Of a DNA stretch of 34,229 bases, positions 1 to 8,903 are shown in pieces; the stretch's first letter is position 1; each line of letters starts with the position of its first letter. Where the stretch lies: positions 971,333-1,005,561 of the forward strand of contig JAOSKK010000038.1 of the NCBI GenBank assembly GCA_027493615.1, in the 5' to 3' direction. The translations under genes were made by a program, and so were the position numbers. The notes under the pieces were generated by a model. It was given only the letters and a program-made list of their open reading frames with translations. It made no database searches and was not told the DNA's origin. Source of the DNA: Verrucomicrobiota bacterium (GTDB lineage: Bacteria > Verrucomicrobiota > Verrucomicrobiia > Limisphaerales > J093).

Positions 1-1395
1 TTGTACTTTGAGCCGTTGACCCTCGAGGACGTGCTGAACATCTACGAGCGCGAGGGTTGCTGGGGCGCCATCGCCCAGTTCGGCGGGCAGACCCCGCTCA
101 ACCTCGCCCTCGGCCTCCAGGCCAACGGAGTGCGCATCCTCGGCACCAGCCCGCAGAGCATCGAGATCGCCGAGGACCGCCAGCTCTTCGCCGCCCTGCT
201 CCACCGGCTGAACATCCCGCAACCGCCCAACGGGCTGGCCACCAACGAGACCGAGGCCCTGGCCATCGCGCAGCGCCTCACCTACCCCGTGCTGGTACGC
301 CCCTCGTTCGTGCTGGGCGGTCGCGCCATGCAGATCGTTTATTCGGACGCCGAGCTCCGACACTACATGCGCTTCGCCGTCGCCGTCTCCCGCCAGCGGC
401 CGGTGCTCGTGGATAAGTTCCTGGAGGACGCCACCGAGGTGGACGTGGATTGCATCGCGGATGCCGGCCAAACCGCCGACGGCCAGGGCGGCACGATTGT
501 CGTCGGCGGCCTGCTCGAACACATCGAGTTCGCCGGGGTCCACTCGGGCGACGCCGCAATGGTGCTCCCCCCCCACACCTTGTCCTACGGCGTCATCAAG
601 ACCATTCGCGACTACACCCATGCCCTCGCCCGCGAACTGCGCGTCGTGGGCCTCATGAACCTCCAGTTCGCCGTCAAGAACGAGCAGGTGTACGTCCTCG
701 AGGTCAACCCCCGCGCGTCCCGCACCGTCCCGTTCGTGAGCAAGGCCATCGGAGTGCCGCTGGCGAAGCTGGCCGCGAAGCTCGTGACCGGCCGCACCCT
801 CGCCGAGCTGGGGTTCACCCGCGAGATCTGGCCCGACTACTGGGCCGTGAAGGAGTCCGTGTTCCCCTTCAACCGCTTTCCCGGCCAGGACATCGTCCTC
901 TCGCCCGAGATGCGCTCCACCGGCGAGGTCATGGGCCTCGACCCCGACCTGGGCATCGCCTACGCAAAATCCCAGATGGCGGCCGGCAGCCCGGTGCCGC
1001 TCGGCGGCAAGGTCTTCGTCAGCGTGTGCGATGCCGACAAACCGAAGGTGGCCGCTCTGGCCACGCTCTTCGTCGAGCTCGGCTTCGAGTTGGTGTCTGC
1101 CGGCCGCACCGCGCAGGTGCTGGCGGACGCCGGCCTCAAGGTCCAGCGGATCGCCAAACTCCAGGAAGGCCGCCCGCACGCCCTCGACCTGCTCAAGAAC
1201 GGCGAACTCCAGCTCGTCATCAACACCCCCTCAGGTCAGGTGCCCCGCGCCGACGAAGTCAAGATCCGCACCAGCGCCGTCGCCACGGGCACGCCCATCA
1301 TGACCACGCTCAGCGGTGCTCGCGCCCTCGCCTTGGGCATCGCTGCCCTTAAGAGGAAGGGGTATGGCGTGAAGACGCTCCAGGAATACCATTGA
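1..1395 (+). CDS. carB: Carbamoyl-phosphate synthase large subunit, C-terminal part (5' truncated by window edge)
   Basis: This is the ATP-grasp subunit that makes carbamoyl phosphate for arginine and pyrimidine synthesis. The visible 464 residues cover the second (carbamate kinase) half of a family protein of about 1070 residues, so roughly 600 residues lie upstream of the window. The first codon is TTG but is internal: the sequence opens with LYFEPLTLEDVL, which in the family follows the inter-domain connector. Diagnostic stretches include FGGQTPLNLA, VLVRPSFVLGGRAMQIVY, VGGLLEHIEFAGVHSGD and VLEVNPRASRTVPFVSKA (ATP-grasp). From about residue 335 there is an MGS-like regulatory domain (GKVFVSVCDADK, VINTPSG). 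The frame is intact to TGA at 1393-1395. No transcription terminator is evident downstream. Identification is near certain. Confidence 0.97.
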   Translation: MYFEPLTLEDVLNIYEREGCWGAIAQFGGQTPLNLALGLQANGVRILGTSPQSIEIAEDRQLFAALLHRLNIPQPPNGLATNETEALAIAQRLTYPVLVRPSFVLGGRAMQIVYSDAELRHYMRFAVAVSRQRPVLVDKFLEDATEVDVDCIADAGQTADGQGGTIVVGGLLEHIEFAGVHSGDAAMVLPPHTLSYGVIKTIRDYTHALARELRVVGLMNLQFAVKNEQVYVLEVNPRASRTVPFVSKAIGVPLAKLAAKLVTGRTLAELGFTREIWPDYWAVKESVFPFNRFPGQDIVLSPEMRSTGEVMGLDPDLGIAYAKSQMAAGSPVPLGGKVFVSVCDADKPKVAALATLFVELGFELVSAGRTAQVLADAGLKVQRIAKLQEGRPHALDLLKNGELQLVINTPSGQVPRADEVKIRTSAVATGTPIMTTLSGARALALGIAALKRKGYGVKTLQEYH

Positions 1396-1925
1396 CCGCA
1401 CGGGAGGGACACCCTGAGCCCGCCTGCCAACTCTCCGTCGCCCTGTCCGCTATGAAAGCGACTTCCACTCCCCTGACACGAACTGGAGTGGGCAAGCCCC
1501 GCGGTTGACCGGGTTGCTTGCCGCCGCCTGCCTGTCCGCCCCCGCCGGCGATCCAAGCCCCGACCGGCCGCCAGGACCCGCAGCACCACCTCCGCTGACT
1601 ATCACTCAGTGCGCCCGCACCGGCGGTTGCGTGACGCTCGATCTCGCCCCCCGAACCCTCCGGTCGCCATCAACTTGAGGAAAGCACCTGCTTCTATCGC
1701 GTGACCCTGCTCGAAGCCACCGCCACCAACCCGCCATTGCGTTCGACTCCCGGCCGGGACCGATCGAGGTGCGAGCGCGGTGCTTGCCTCGGGCCGCGGT
1801 CGAGGCGAAGCTCACGCCACGGCGCGCCGGTTGAACCGCTGGTGGACACGTGACCCGCGCAGCGGGCGCAGCCCCAATGCCACCGCTCATGGACATCCCC
1901 ATCGGTCCAGCCTGCATTTCTCACC
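1396..1925. other. Intergenic stretch with a possible decayed secreted-protein remnant
   Basis: No intact gene is seen in these 530 bases. On the + strand around 1704-1750 the short stretch CFYRVTLLEATATNPP resembles the FYRV-type C-terminal ends common on secreted verrucomicrobial proteins. A TTG at about 1506 opens a short signal-peptide-like run (TGLLAAACLSAPAG) that hits a stop near 1678. The two pieces do not share an uninterrupted frame. This may be the relic of a secreted protein gene or chance in GC-rich DNA. Confidence 0.3.
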
Positions 1926-3390
1926 ATGGAACGAGCCGTCGAAATGGAGGGAAGTGAGGAGGGGAGACGCACCTCGCCGGAGCCACCCCCGCCCGGGGAT
2001 CGGCGTCTCGTGGCGTGGGCTCTCGCGGCCTTCGTGGGGTGCGTTCTCCTCACGTGGACCGTCGGTGGCTACCTGCAGTTGCGCCACGGGCTGGGGGGTG
2101 GCTGCTGACTGAACTGCTGTTCTTTGCCCTGCCGGCGGGGTGGGTGTTGCGTCGCGCCCGGGCAGCTTCCGCGGCGGCCGGGTTCAGCCGGGCTTCGCTT
2201 CCAGGGATCGGGTTGAGCGTGGTCCTGGGGCTGGTGGTGATGGCGGTGGCGGTGGGGAAGGGAGCGGTCATCCGACAGGCGTTGGGCGTTCCCCGCCGCC
2301 GGCGCTCCGGGTGACGTGGGGATGGGTGGGTCTCGCCGTGCTGGCGCCGCTCTGCGAGGAACTGCTGTTCCGCTCGGTGCTGCAGCAGGCCTTCAGCCGC
2401 ATTTGGCGGCCACCCACGGTGCTGGTGGCCACGGCGGTGCTGTTCGGACTTGTGCCGGGCAGCTTCGTTCGGTTTCCCGAGGTGTTCCTGCTGGGGTTCT
2501 TCAGTGGTGTGATTTTTCTGAAAACGCGCAGCTACTGGGCCTGTGTGGCCTTCCACGCGGCGGCGGCATTGGCGGCGCCCACCTTCTGGGTGCAGGTGGC
2601 GCGGTGGCCGGTCTTGCATCATCCGCTGACCATCATGGCGTTCCTGGGCGTCGCCCTCGTGCTGGCGTGGTATCTCGATCCTCCGGGAGCGCACCGGGTG
2701 TGGGGCGTGTGGAAGAGCGCGCGCTGGGCCCTGTTCGGCAGCGCGGAGACGGGAACAGCACCCACCCGCGCTGGCTTGGGCCCGGTCGTGGCGTATGGGG
2801 GCGTGGTGGCGCTGCTGCTGGGGGTGATGGTGACGATGATGCTGGTCGGAGCGGCCGGGGCCCGTGTGGCCCAGGCTCCGATGCGGGTGCGGCAGGCGGA
2901 TCTCTGGCAACTGCGGACCAACGGGTTGATCGCCGCGCAATCCCGCATCGATTTCGAACGCTGGCCGGCGCGGCGGGAGTCCCTTGGGTTCGCGTTGCCT
3001 TACACCGGGGCACGGGTGTTGCGCGCCGAGATTGCCAGTCAACCGGCGCGCGTCATGCCTGTCGGCGCAGGGACGTTCCAGCTCGTGTGGCCCGCCGCGC
3101 TGCCGGCGGCGCCGCGCTCGGTGCATGTGTGGTGGGAATTGTCGCTGCGTGAACTCGACGACCCGACGCAGGGGTATCGTGCCCGGCTGCAAGCGATGGT
3201 CCCCGTCACGGCCTACTCGCTCCGGCTGTGGCTCGATGCGGACTGCGGTTACGAGTTCGAGCACGCACCGGCGTTGCGTCAGGCGGAAGTGTTCTCGATC
3301 CGCGACACGGGCGGGCCGGCCCGGAACGACTTCGCGAGCTGCGGCCTGGGTTTGCGGCGGGTCGGGCGCCGGCGGAGAGGGCGGGAAGCG
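1926..3390 (+). CDS. CPBP (CAAX-like) intramembrane metalloprotease family protein, two frame breaks
   Basis: This is a polytopic membrane protein of the CPBP/Abi family, which in other organisms cleaves prenylated proteins or acts in bacteriocin immunity. It reads from ATG 1926 through three frames. Adding one G to the G6 run at 2093-2098 and one C to the C4 run at 2291-2294 gives a continuous protein (HGLGGWLLTELLFFALPAGW, then GVPPPPALRVTWGWVGLAVL). Motif 1 is present as EELLFR (about 2356-2373). Motif 2, normally F-x3-H, reads FGLVPGSF, with Pro where His is expected. A His for motif 3 is present in CVAFHAAAAL. After the last membrane segments (TM near 2790-2860) there is a soluble C-terminal region of about 180 residues of unknown function. 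No stop separates it from the methyltransferase in the same frame; a TGA at 3392-3394 overlaps the next ATG in another frame. Activity is doubtful because of the motif 2 change. Confidence 0.75.
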
Positions 3391-4487
3391 ATGAACGAGC
3401 GGCTTCGCCTCGAGACGGCGCGCTTGACCCGGGCCTGGGAAGGCCATGACCCGGCCTGGCTGCGGGATTACCTGGTGGCAGAGGTGGAGGATCCGCGCCT
3501 CAACGTTGCGAGCGTGCTGAGCCGCCACTTCCTGGCGTGCGCCCTGTGGGGGGATCGCTACGAGGAACTGATGGAGGCGGAACTGCGTTTCGCCGTGGTG
3601 TTGAACTGGCTGCTCGAGGTGCGACGGGAGGTGAGCGGTTTCGAGGATTGGCGGGCCCTCGCCGCCGCGCTCGCCTCGGGCGCCGACAACGCCGAAGGTT
3701 GGCCGGTGCCGGCGTGCGTTCACCGCGTCCGCGCCACCCTGCCGGCGCGAGCCGCGGGGGCGGACGTGCCGGATTACCTGGGGCGGTTCCTGGCGCGGGC
3801 AGGAGACCGGACGCCGATCTTGGCCGACCGGGCGAGGCCGGCGCGGCCTGGGGAGGAACTGGCCGAGACATTCGTGCGATTGTGGGCGGAAGTGTTGGCG
3901 AAGGTGGATGACTCCACCCGCGTGTCGATGATCGAACCGGCGTGCGGTTCGGCCAACGACTATCGGTTTCTGGCCGCGACCGGTCTGGCGCGGTTCGTGG
4001 ACTACACGGGCGTGGATCTGTGCGCGGCGAACGTGGCGAATGCCCGGGCGCGCTTCCCCGGCACGCGCTTCGAGGAGGGGAATGTGTTCGCGCTGCCGGC
4101 GGGGGACGGGACGTTCGACTACGCGTGGGTCCATGATCTCTTCGAGCACCTGTCGCCCGAGGGATTCGAGGCGGCGGTGGCGGAGGTGTGCCGGGTGACG
4201 CGGCGCGGGCTGTGCCTTGGGTTCTTCCAGATGGACGAAATCGGGGAGCACGTGGTCCGGCCCGTGGAGGATTACCATCTGAACACCCTGAGCCTGGCAC
4301 GCACGCTCGAGCAGTTTGCGCGGCACGGCTTCGGGGGCGAGGCGCTGCACCTGGGCACCTTCGTGCGGCTGCGGTTCGGTCGCGAGCGCACGCCCAACCC
4401 GCAGGCTTACCTGCTGGTGCTGCAGGCACGCGACGCCACCGTCCCCGCCTTTACCACCGGGGGGATGGGCCTACGGTGGTGGCATGA
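3391..4487 (+). CDS. Class I SAM-dependent methyltransferase
   Basis: A Rossmann-fold methyltransferase domain occupies the C-terminal half: motif I is MIEPACGSANDYRFL (about 3928-3972), followed by YTGVDLCAANVANARARFP, the acidic-loop region FEEGNVFALPAGDGTFDYAW and a post-motif helix HDLFEHLSPEGFE. The N-terminal 140 residues are helical and not recognised. The start at ATG 3391 is chosen because it is preceded by GGAGAGG (3374-3380) and begins a clear domain, although the frame is also open into the protease upstream. Adding one G to the G6 run at 4459-4464 ends the protein at TGA 4485-4487, overlapping the next gene's ATG as ATGA. As written, the frame instead runs on to 4626 over the next gene. 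The substrate is unknown, and the tight overlaps suggest co-transcription with both neighbours. Confidence 0.8.
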
Positions 4488-5968
4488 ATCGTGGCAACCG
4501 TGGCTGGATTCCGTGGCTGTGGGCACTGGGTTGTTGGGGAGGGATCGCAACGGAGGCGACGGAACCGTCGCCCGCGACCGTTCCGTGGCACTACCAGTTG
4601 ATCGCCGACGCGCGACTCCTGGATGACTGCAGCATCTGTGATCGGCTCCCGCTGGAAATCCCTTTGCGGGGCAGCTTCGAAGCGCGGTTGGTGGAACGGA
4701 ACCCGCTCTTCGACCGCTACGAACTGAGCCAGATCCGCTTCACCGACGGCGCGGAGCCGCCGGGCTATGAACTGACGGGGCGTGGGAGCTTCACCTGGGG
4801 CGGCGAAGTGGCGCTCGTCCAGGAATGGAGCCTTGAAGGCACGGTGCGGAGTTCTGCGGGACAACGGCCGGTCGTGCTGCGAAGCCCGCTGGGCGGTGTC
4901 ACGCGCCCCTGGCCGATGCTGGCGGTCGAACTGGCCGAGGAGGGCGGTACGGTGGAGTCGCGTTTGTTTGTGACCCTCGCGGCGGCACCGCTGCGCGAGT
5001 TGTGGTTCACCACGGCCCACGGGATGACTTCCGGCCTGGGCGAATGGCCCACCAACCGCCTGCGTTCTTCGGACCTGTTGGCCAACCCGGCCCGGGTGGT
5101 GCGCGAGGGCGCGGCACTGTTGAAGCAGGTGGGCCTTGCCGGCAACGACCTGGATGCCGGCGTCGATGCGTTCACGATCCCCCCCGGGCGGGACGGGGAG
5201 GTTTGGTTCTCGGTCGACCGGGCGGTGGTCAGCACCACGCTGGGGCCGGTGGCGGAAGGGGATCTCGTGTCCACGCGCGGGATCGTCGTGCAGCGCAACG
5301 CGGACTTGGTCAAGGCCTTCGGGTTCATGCCGCCCTCCCCCGACCTGGGTCTGGATGCGGTCGAGGCAACGAGCGCCGGGTTCCGGTTCTCGGTGCGGAC
5401 GCCGCAGTTCTCGGAACGCCTGGGACGTTGGATTGGCCGAGGCGATGTGTTGACGAGCGACGGTCGCATTGAGCGCCCCCATCAGGACTTGTTCGCGCGC
5501 TTCAAACCCACAGATCCAAGCCCTGATTACGGCCTGGACGGTTTCTATTTCTGGCCCTCCGGTGAGGTGTGGTTCACGACAGAGGAGGGATTCCAGGACA
5601 GTGTGCTGGGGTACGTGACGGACGGCGACGTGCTCAGCGACCAAGGCTATGTGGTGGCGCGGAACCTGGATCTGGTGCGGGACTTTCAGCCGCTCGAAGA
5701 CCTGGCCAACTTCGGTCTGCAGGGATTCTGGGCGATCTCAGACGCGGCGGCCGCGGGGCCGGGTGCGAAGTTGCGGGTGGCGTTGGACCCAGGTCGCGCG
5801 ATCCTGCTCTCGTGGGAGGGCGGAGGTCGGGTCCACCAAGTGGAGGCCGCGGACCAGTGCGGTGATCCGTTTCAACCGGTGGCGCCGCTCGTGCTCGATA
5901 CGGCGTGGTCGGACCCGGTGCCCGACCCGCCACGCCCGGGCCGGTTTTATCGGGTCCGGACGTGGTGA
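4484..5968 (+). CDS. Secreted protein with about 61-residue internal repeats, function unknown
   Basis: The protein has 494 residues from ATG 4484. The N-terminus (RGWIPWLWALGCWGGIA) looks like a signal peptide, so export is inferred. The middle holds at least three copies of a repeat with period about 61 residues, anchored at W241, F302 and W363. The pattern is roughly D-x-G-(L/V)-D-A, then a G-E-V-W-F-S-like strand, L-G-x(3)-G-D-(L/V)-(L/V)-S, a G-x-V-V-x-R-N-x-D-L-V segment and a closing F. Clear instances are GEVWFSVDRAVVSTTLGPV and GEVWFTTEEGFQDSVLGYV. A partial fourth unit (NFGLQGFW) follows. The C-terminus ends GRFYRVRTW, a form common on exported verrucomicrobial proteins. I do not recognise the family. 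It overlaps the methyltransferase by four bases if the upstream frame break is repaired. Confidence 0.8.
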   Translation: MNRGNRGWIPWLWALGCWGGIATEATEPSPATVPWHYQLIADARLLDDCSICDRLPLEIPLRGSFEARLVERNPLFDRYELSQIRFTDGAEPPGYELTGRGSFTWGGEVALVQEWSLEGTVRSSAGQRPVVLRSPLGGVTRPWPMLAVELAEEGGTVESRLFVTLAAAPLRELWFTTAHGMTSGLGEWPTNRLRSSDLLANPARVVREGAALLKQVGLAGNDLDAGVDAFTIPPGRDGEVWFSVDRAVVSTTLGPVAEGDLVSTRGIVVQRNADLVKAFGFMPPSPDLGLDAVEATSAGFRFSVRTPQFSERLGRWIGRGDVLTSDGRIERPHQDLFARFKPTDPSPDYGLDGFYFWPSGEVWFTTEEGFQDSVLGYVTDGDVLSDQGYVVARNLDLVRDFQPLEDLANFGLQGFWAISDAAAAGPGAKLRVALDPGRAILLSWEGGGRVHQVEAADQCGDPFQPVAPLVLDTAWSDPVPDPPRPGRFYRVRTW

Positions 5969-6019
5969 GCCGCGGGCGGAGGGTCCGCTTCGCGCCTGTC
6001 AGCGCCACAGCCGAGCCGC

Positions 6020-6085
6020 AGGCGCCGACGTGAGGAGGCGGAGGGGATGGCGCTTGACCTGAAACGCCTTCTCACGTCGGCGCCT
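6020..6085. repeat. Palindromic dispersed repeat, copy 1 (possible bidirectional terminator)
   Basis: The arms AGGCGCCGACGTGAGGAGGC(G) at 6020-6040 and its near-perfect reverse complement at 6065-6085 (20 of 21 match) flank a 24-base loop. The element sits in the 147-base gap between the convergent genes ending at 5968 (+) and 6116 (-). The same arms recur at 33585-33703, also between convergent genes. Confidence 0.85.
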
Positions 6086-6115
6086 ACGATCGGTACGGGG
6101 CAGGGGATGTCCGGC

Positions 6116-8350
6116 TTACGGGGCCGGCGGCTTCGGGGCTTCCACCTTGCTGGCGGGTGCGTTGGTGCCGAGCACGCTGATGCTGGTGATCTTGCTCGGG
6201 AGATACTTGTCGATCTTGCCCTGGTACCAGGACCAGGCGGCGAACAACAGGATGAGCAGGGTGATGTAGAGTCCCCACGGCTGTCGCTTCTCCCGGTACG
6301 GATCCCGCAGGTCGCGGTGCGAACCGGGCGGGAGCTTGGCGATCCCGGTGAGGGACTTGCCGAAGGGCACATTAATGCGTGCCCGGGCATTGACTGCCCA
6401 GCCGTTGGCATCCAGGAGCGGCCCCAAGTTGCGCTTGCGCAATTTGAGGAAGGCGAGGATGAGGGACGGGCCCGAGATGACCGCGATCACGGCCAACACG
6501 GCACCGCCGATGGCCAGGGGCCCGAGCTGAATGATCCCGGTCACGTACCCCAGCAGCGTGGCGAAGAAGGTGCCGATGGCACCAAACGCAATGCCGATGG
6601 CGGCCACCGACCCGATGTCGAGCTTCTTGGGGGGCGGCGCGGCCGGGGGTTTGGCGGTGTCGGCGTGCGCCACGGCGGTGGCGGCGCCCTCGAGCTTGGC
6701 GCTCGAGGCGGTTTCGGCGGCGGCGGCCCGCTTGGCCACCAGCTCTTCGATGAGGCGGACGAACTTCTTGTAGGGCGCCCAGAAGGCCTGGCGGAGGCTG
6801 ATCGGGTTGTCGATGATGCGCGTGATCGTGGCGTCCCAGTCCCGGCCTTTGCGATCGTAGAACACGCCGTTGCGGCCCACCATGAGGTTGTCCGAATCGC
6901 CGTCCGTGAAGGCAGCCACGATCTGCATCTTTTCGCCGGTCCCCTTCCGCACACAGTCGCAATAGGCGAGGTAACTGCCGGCGAGCGCGGCCATGGCGGC
7001 GTGTTTGGCGGCGTCGTCGACGCGCAGACACAGCTCACAGCTCCGCTGATCGAGATACAGCGTGCCGACCTGGAAGATGGCCGGAGGGCCGCCGCCGTAG
7101 AAGTCCTTAAAGTTGACGAAATTGGTGCAGAGGCGGGCGAGGTCACGATAGTAGCGGACCAGCTTCTCGACGGTGGTGATGGCCTTGACGTTGGCTTCCT
7201 GTGCCTGGTCACGGGCAATCAGCGCGCTGAGGGTCTCCTGGCGCTTGCCCGCCAGGAGGCTGCGCACGCGTTCCAAGCCGAGGGGTTCGAGCTGCGTGGC
7301 GGGCTTGGCAGCCGTCCAGGCCTGGTACGGCGCGAGCTTCGCACAAAGCGCCGACCAATCGGCCTCGGTCAACTCCGATCGATCGCCCAGCAAGGGCTTC
7401 ACGGCGGCCGCCTGCAAAGCCGCCAGCCGGTCTGCCCAGGCAGGATTCACCCCGGCCCGCAGCGGGAGCGGCTTCCCGGCCGCGACGGCTGCCAGCGGAA
7501 AGTCGGCGACCTCCGCGGCGGAGATGGTCAGGTCGCGGGCCGCCAGTGCCAGGTACTCCTTTTCCTCGCGGTTGAGGGCGGCGAGCGCGCGGGCGTCATA
7601 GGCGGCCAGACGGCAGCGGCCGAAGTAGTCGTCCACTTTGCCTTTCACCGCGGCGAGGGCGTCGGCGGCGGCCGCGGTGGCTTCTCCCAGCGGCAGGAGG
7701 GTTGCCGCGTCGGTCCGCGCCTGGTCCGCCCAGGCCACCAGCGCGGTCGCATCGGCGAAGAAGGCGTCCACCTTGGCCTGGTTGATGCCCGGTTTGCCGG
7801 ACCGATCGGGTTCGGACCCGAGGCAGCGGATGATGTCGGTGATCAGCGCGCGGGTGGGCTCGTCTTCGGCGGACTCGACGACGATGAGCCCGTCGCCGTT
7901 GAAGGCGGTCTGGGCGAAGATCTTGGCGGTATCGGCCAGATCGCTGACGCGGATGTCGTTGGCTTCAGGTTTGCCGAGGTTCACGAGCACCTGCCGCGCG
8001 GAGCTGAGGATGGCCTGGCCTTCGGCGGTGGTTTCATTGATGGCGTCGAGGGGGAGGGATTCGGCGCCTTTGAAAAGGTCGTCGGGGTTCTTCAGCAGGC
8101 TGCCGGTCCACTGGATGGCGGCGAGGAGCTCCGGGGCGCGGACGCGGCCGTCGTGATCGGTGTCGATCAGCGCCAGGGTGCGGTCATCGAATTCCAGGCC
8201 GGAGGTCGGACAGGCCAGGGCAACCCACAGTTTCTGGTCCAAGTGCTCGAGATCGAGCAGATCGGCGCCGCGGTCGAGACGCACTTGGTCGAAGCCACCC
8301 GCACGGAAGAAGCGCCACGTGTGGGCCGGGGAAGCAGGTCGAGTTGCCAT
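6116..8350 (-). CDS. Large EF-hand-containing membrane protein, function unknown
   Basis: The protein has 744 residues in an unbroken frame, from ATG at 8350 to TAA at 6116. Residues 63-74 form a canonical 12-residue EF-hand loop, DTDHDGRVRAPE, with acidic residues at positions 1, 3, 5 and 12, so Ca2+ binding is likely at this single site. The next 500 residues are mostly soluble and helical; the region KDFYGGGPPAIFQVGTLYLD is followed by a Cys-containing stretch (CELCLRVD, CDCV). Residues 577-635 hold two strongly hydrophobic spans and 692-710 a third (WGLYITLLILLFAAWSWYQ), so the C-terminus is anchored in a membrane. A Pro/Ala-rich linker precedes the first span. There is no signal peptide. 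No enzyme family is recognised. It is convergent with the secreted repeat protein and separated from it by a palindromic repeat. Confidence 0.85.
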   Translation of the reverse strand: MATRPASPAHTWRFFRAGGFDQVRLDRGADLLDLEHLDQKLWVALACPTSGLEFDDRTLALIDTDHDGRVRAPELLAAIQWTGSLLKNPDDLFKGAESLPLDAINETTAEGQAILSSARQVLVNLGKPEANDIRVSDLADTAKIFAQTAFNGDGLIVVESAEDEPTRALITDIIRCLGSEPDRSGKPGINQAKVDAFFADATALVAWADQARTDAATLLPLGEATAAAADALAAVKGKVDDYFGRCRLAAYDARALAALNREEKEYLALAARDLTISAAEVADFPLAAVAAGKPLPLRAGVNPAWADRLAALQAAAVKPLLGDRSELTEADWSALCAKLAPYQAWTAAKPATQLEPLGLERVRSLLAGKRQETLSALIARDQAQEANVKAITTVEKLVRYYRDLARLCTNFVNFKDFYGGGPPAIFQVGTLYLDQRSCELCLRVDDAAKHAAMAALAGSYLAYCDCVRKGTGEKMQIVAAFTDGDSDNLMVGRNGVFYDRKGRDWDATITRIIDNPISLRQAFWAPYKKFVRLIEELVAKRAAAAETASSAKLEGAATAVAHADTAKPPAAPPPKKLDIGSVAAIGIAFGAIGTFFATLLGYVTGIIQLGPLAIGGAVLAVIAVISGPSLILAFLKLRKRNLGPLLDANGWAVNARARINVPFGKSLTGIAKLPPGSHRDLRDPYREKRQPWGLYITLLILLFAAWSWYQGKIDKYLPSKITSISVLGTNAPASKVEAPKPPAP

Positions 8351-8458
8351 AGGTTTTGAGGGGTTGCTTTGGTCAGTCCGGGGCGCAGCCTAACATCCGC
8401 TGCCAGGACGCGCAACTACCGCTTGGGAGTGGTTGAGTTGCAGTTGATCATGTCAAAA

Positions 8459-8479
8459 AGATACGTACAAAAAGTATCT
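8459..8479. promoter_or_regulatory. AT-rich inverted repeat, possible operator near a divergent promoter
   Basis: AGATAC (8459-8464) and GTATCT (8474-8479) form an inverted repeat around GTACAAAAA in otherwise GC-rich DNA. On the minus strand a TTGACA hexamer (8451-8456) lies beside it, about 100 bases upstream of the EF-hand gene start, but no good -10 match is visible at standard spacing. A regulatory role is only inferred. Confidence 0.3.
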
Positions 8480-8537
8480 CTCATCGATATCCTGAAGGGC
8501 GTCCGGTGATCCGGCCCGTTCCCGGGGCGAAAGAGAA

Positions 8538-8565
8538 CTGGCGGCTTCGTTGCCGAAGCCGCCAG
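8538..8565. other. Strong 12-bp hairpin in intergenic DNA
   Basis: CTGGCGGCTTCG and CGAAGCCGCCAG pair perfectly around a TTGC loop. No T-tract follows on either side, so a classic intrinsic terminator is not supported. It lies between divergent genes, where a terminator would not be expected. It could be a repeat remnant or a transcript leader structure. Confidence 0.5.
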
Positions 8566-8903
8566 GCGACGTATTCGAGGTAGGTCAGCTCCCGGCCCAG
8601 CCAGGCCGGAAGATGAGAGCAGGTTAAGGCAGACTTTCTGCGCCCGCGGTGAACGCGGGAGCGGCGGGCATCAGCCGATTTCCGTCGCAGAAACCCGACG
8701 CTGTCAGTGCCTCGAAATAGCAGTACATGTGCCAACTACCTGGACCCGATCCCACGGCCCCATTCCCGCCCGGAGCGTGGGCAGAACCCGCCAGACGGCA
8801 GCCGGTCGCTGGCGATTCCTGCACGCGCCGGCCATTTCGCGTCGGTGTCCGGACGGCACGGCAAAAGGCTCGACCTCACGAGCGCAGTTCCTATGCTCGG
8901 CCC

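Larger units (their letters stand above)
8351..8903. other. Divergent intergenic region, no gene recognised
   Basis: This 553-base gap separates two divergently transcribed genes and probably carries both promoters. It contains an AT-rich island near 8451-8480, a strong hairpin at 8538-8565 and otherwise GC-rich sequence. Short open frames exist on both strands, for example on the minus strand 8735 to 8481, but none has a family signature. Confidence 0.5.

Noticed and set aside
2050..4350. 766-codon open frame on the minus strand
   Set aside because: It lies antisense to the CPBP and methyltransferase genes, is Arg/Pro/His-rich with no domain signature, and is a usual shadow in GC-rich DNA.
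6047..8359. 770-codon open frame on the plus strand
   Set aside because: It is fully antisense to the EF-hand gene, is Gly/Ala/Val-rich, and has no recognisable motif.
8481..8735. Small minus-strand protein in the 8351-8903 gap
   Set aside because: It has no family signature and no ribosome-binding site, and it overlaps a strong hairpin; too weak to call.
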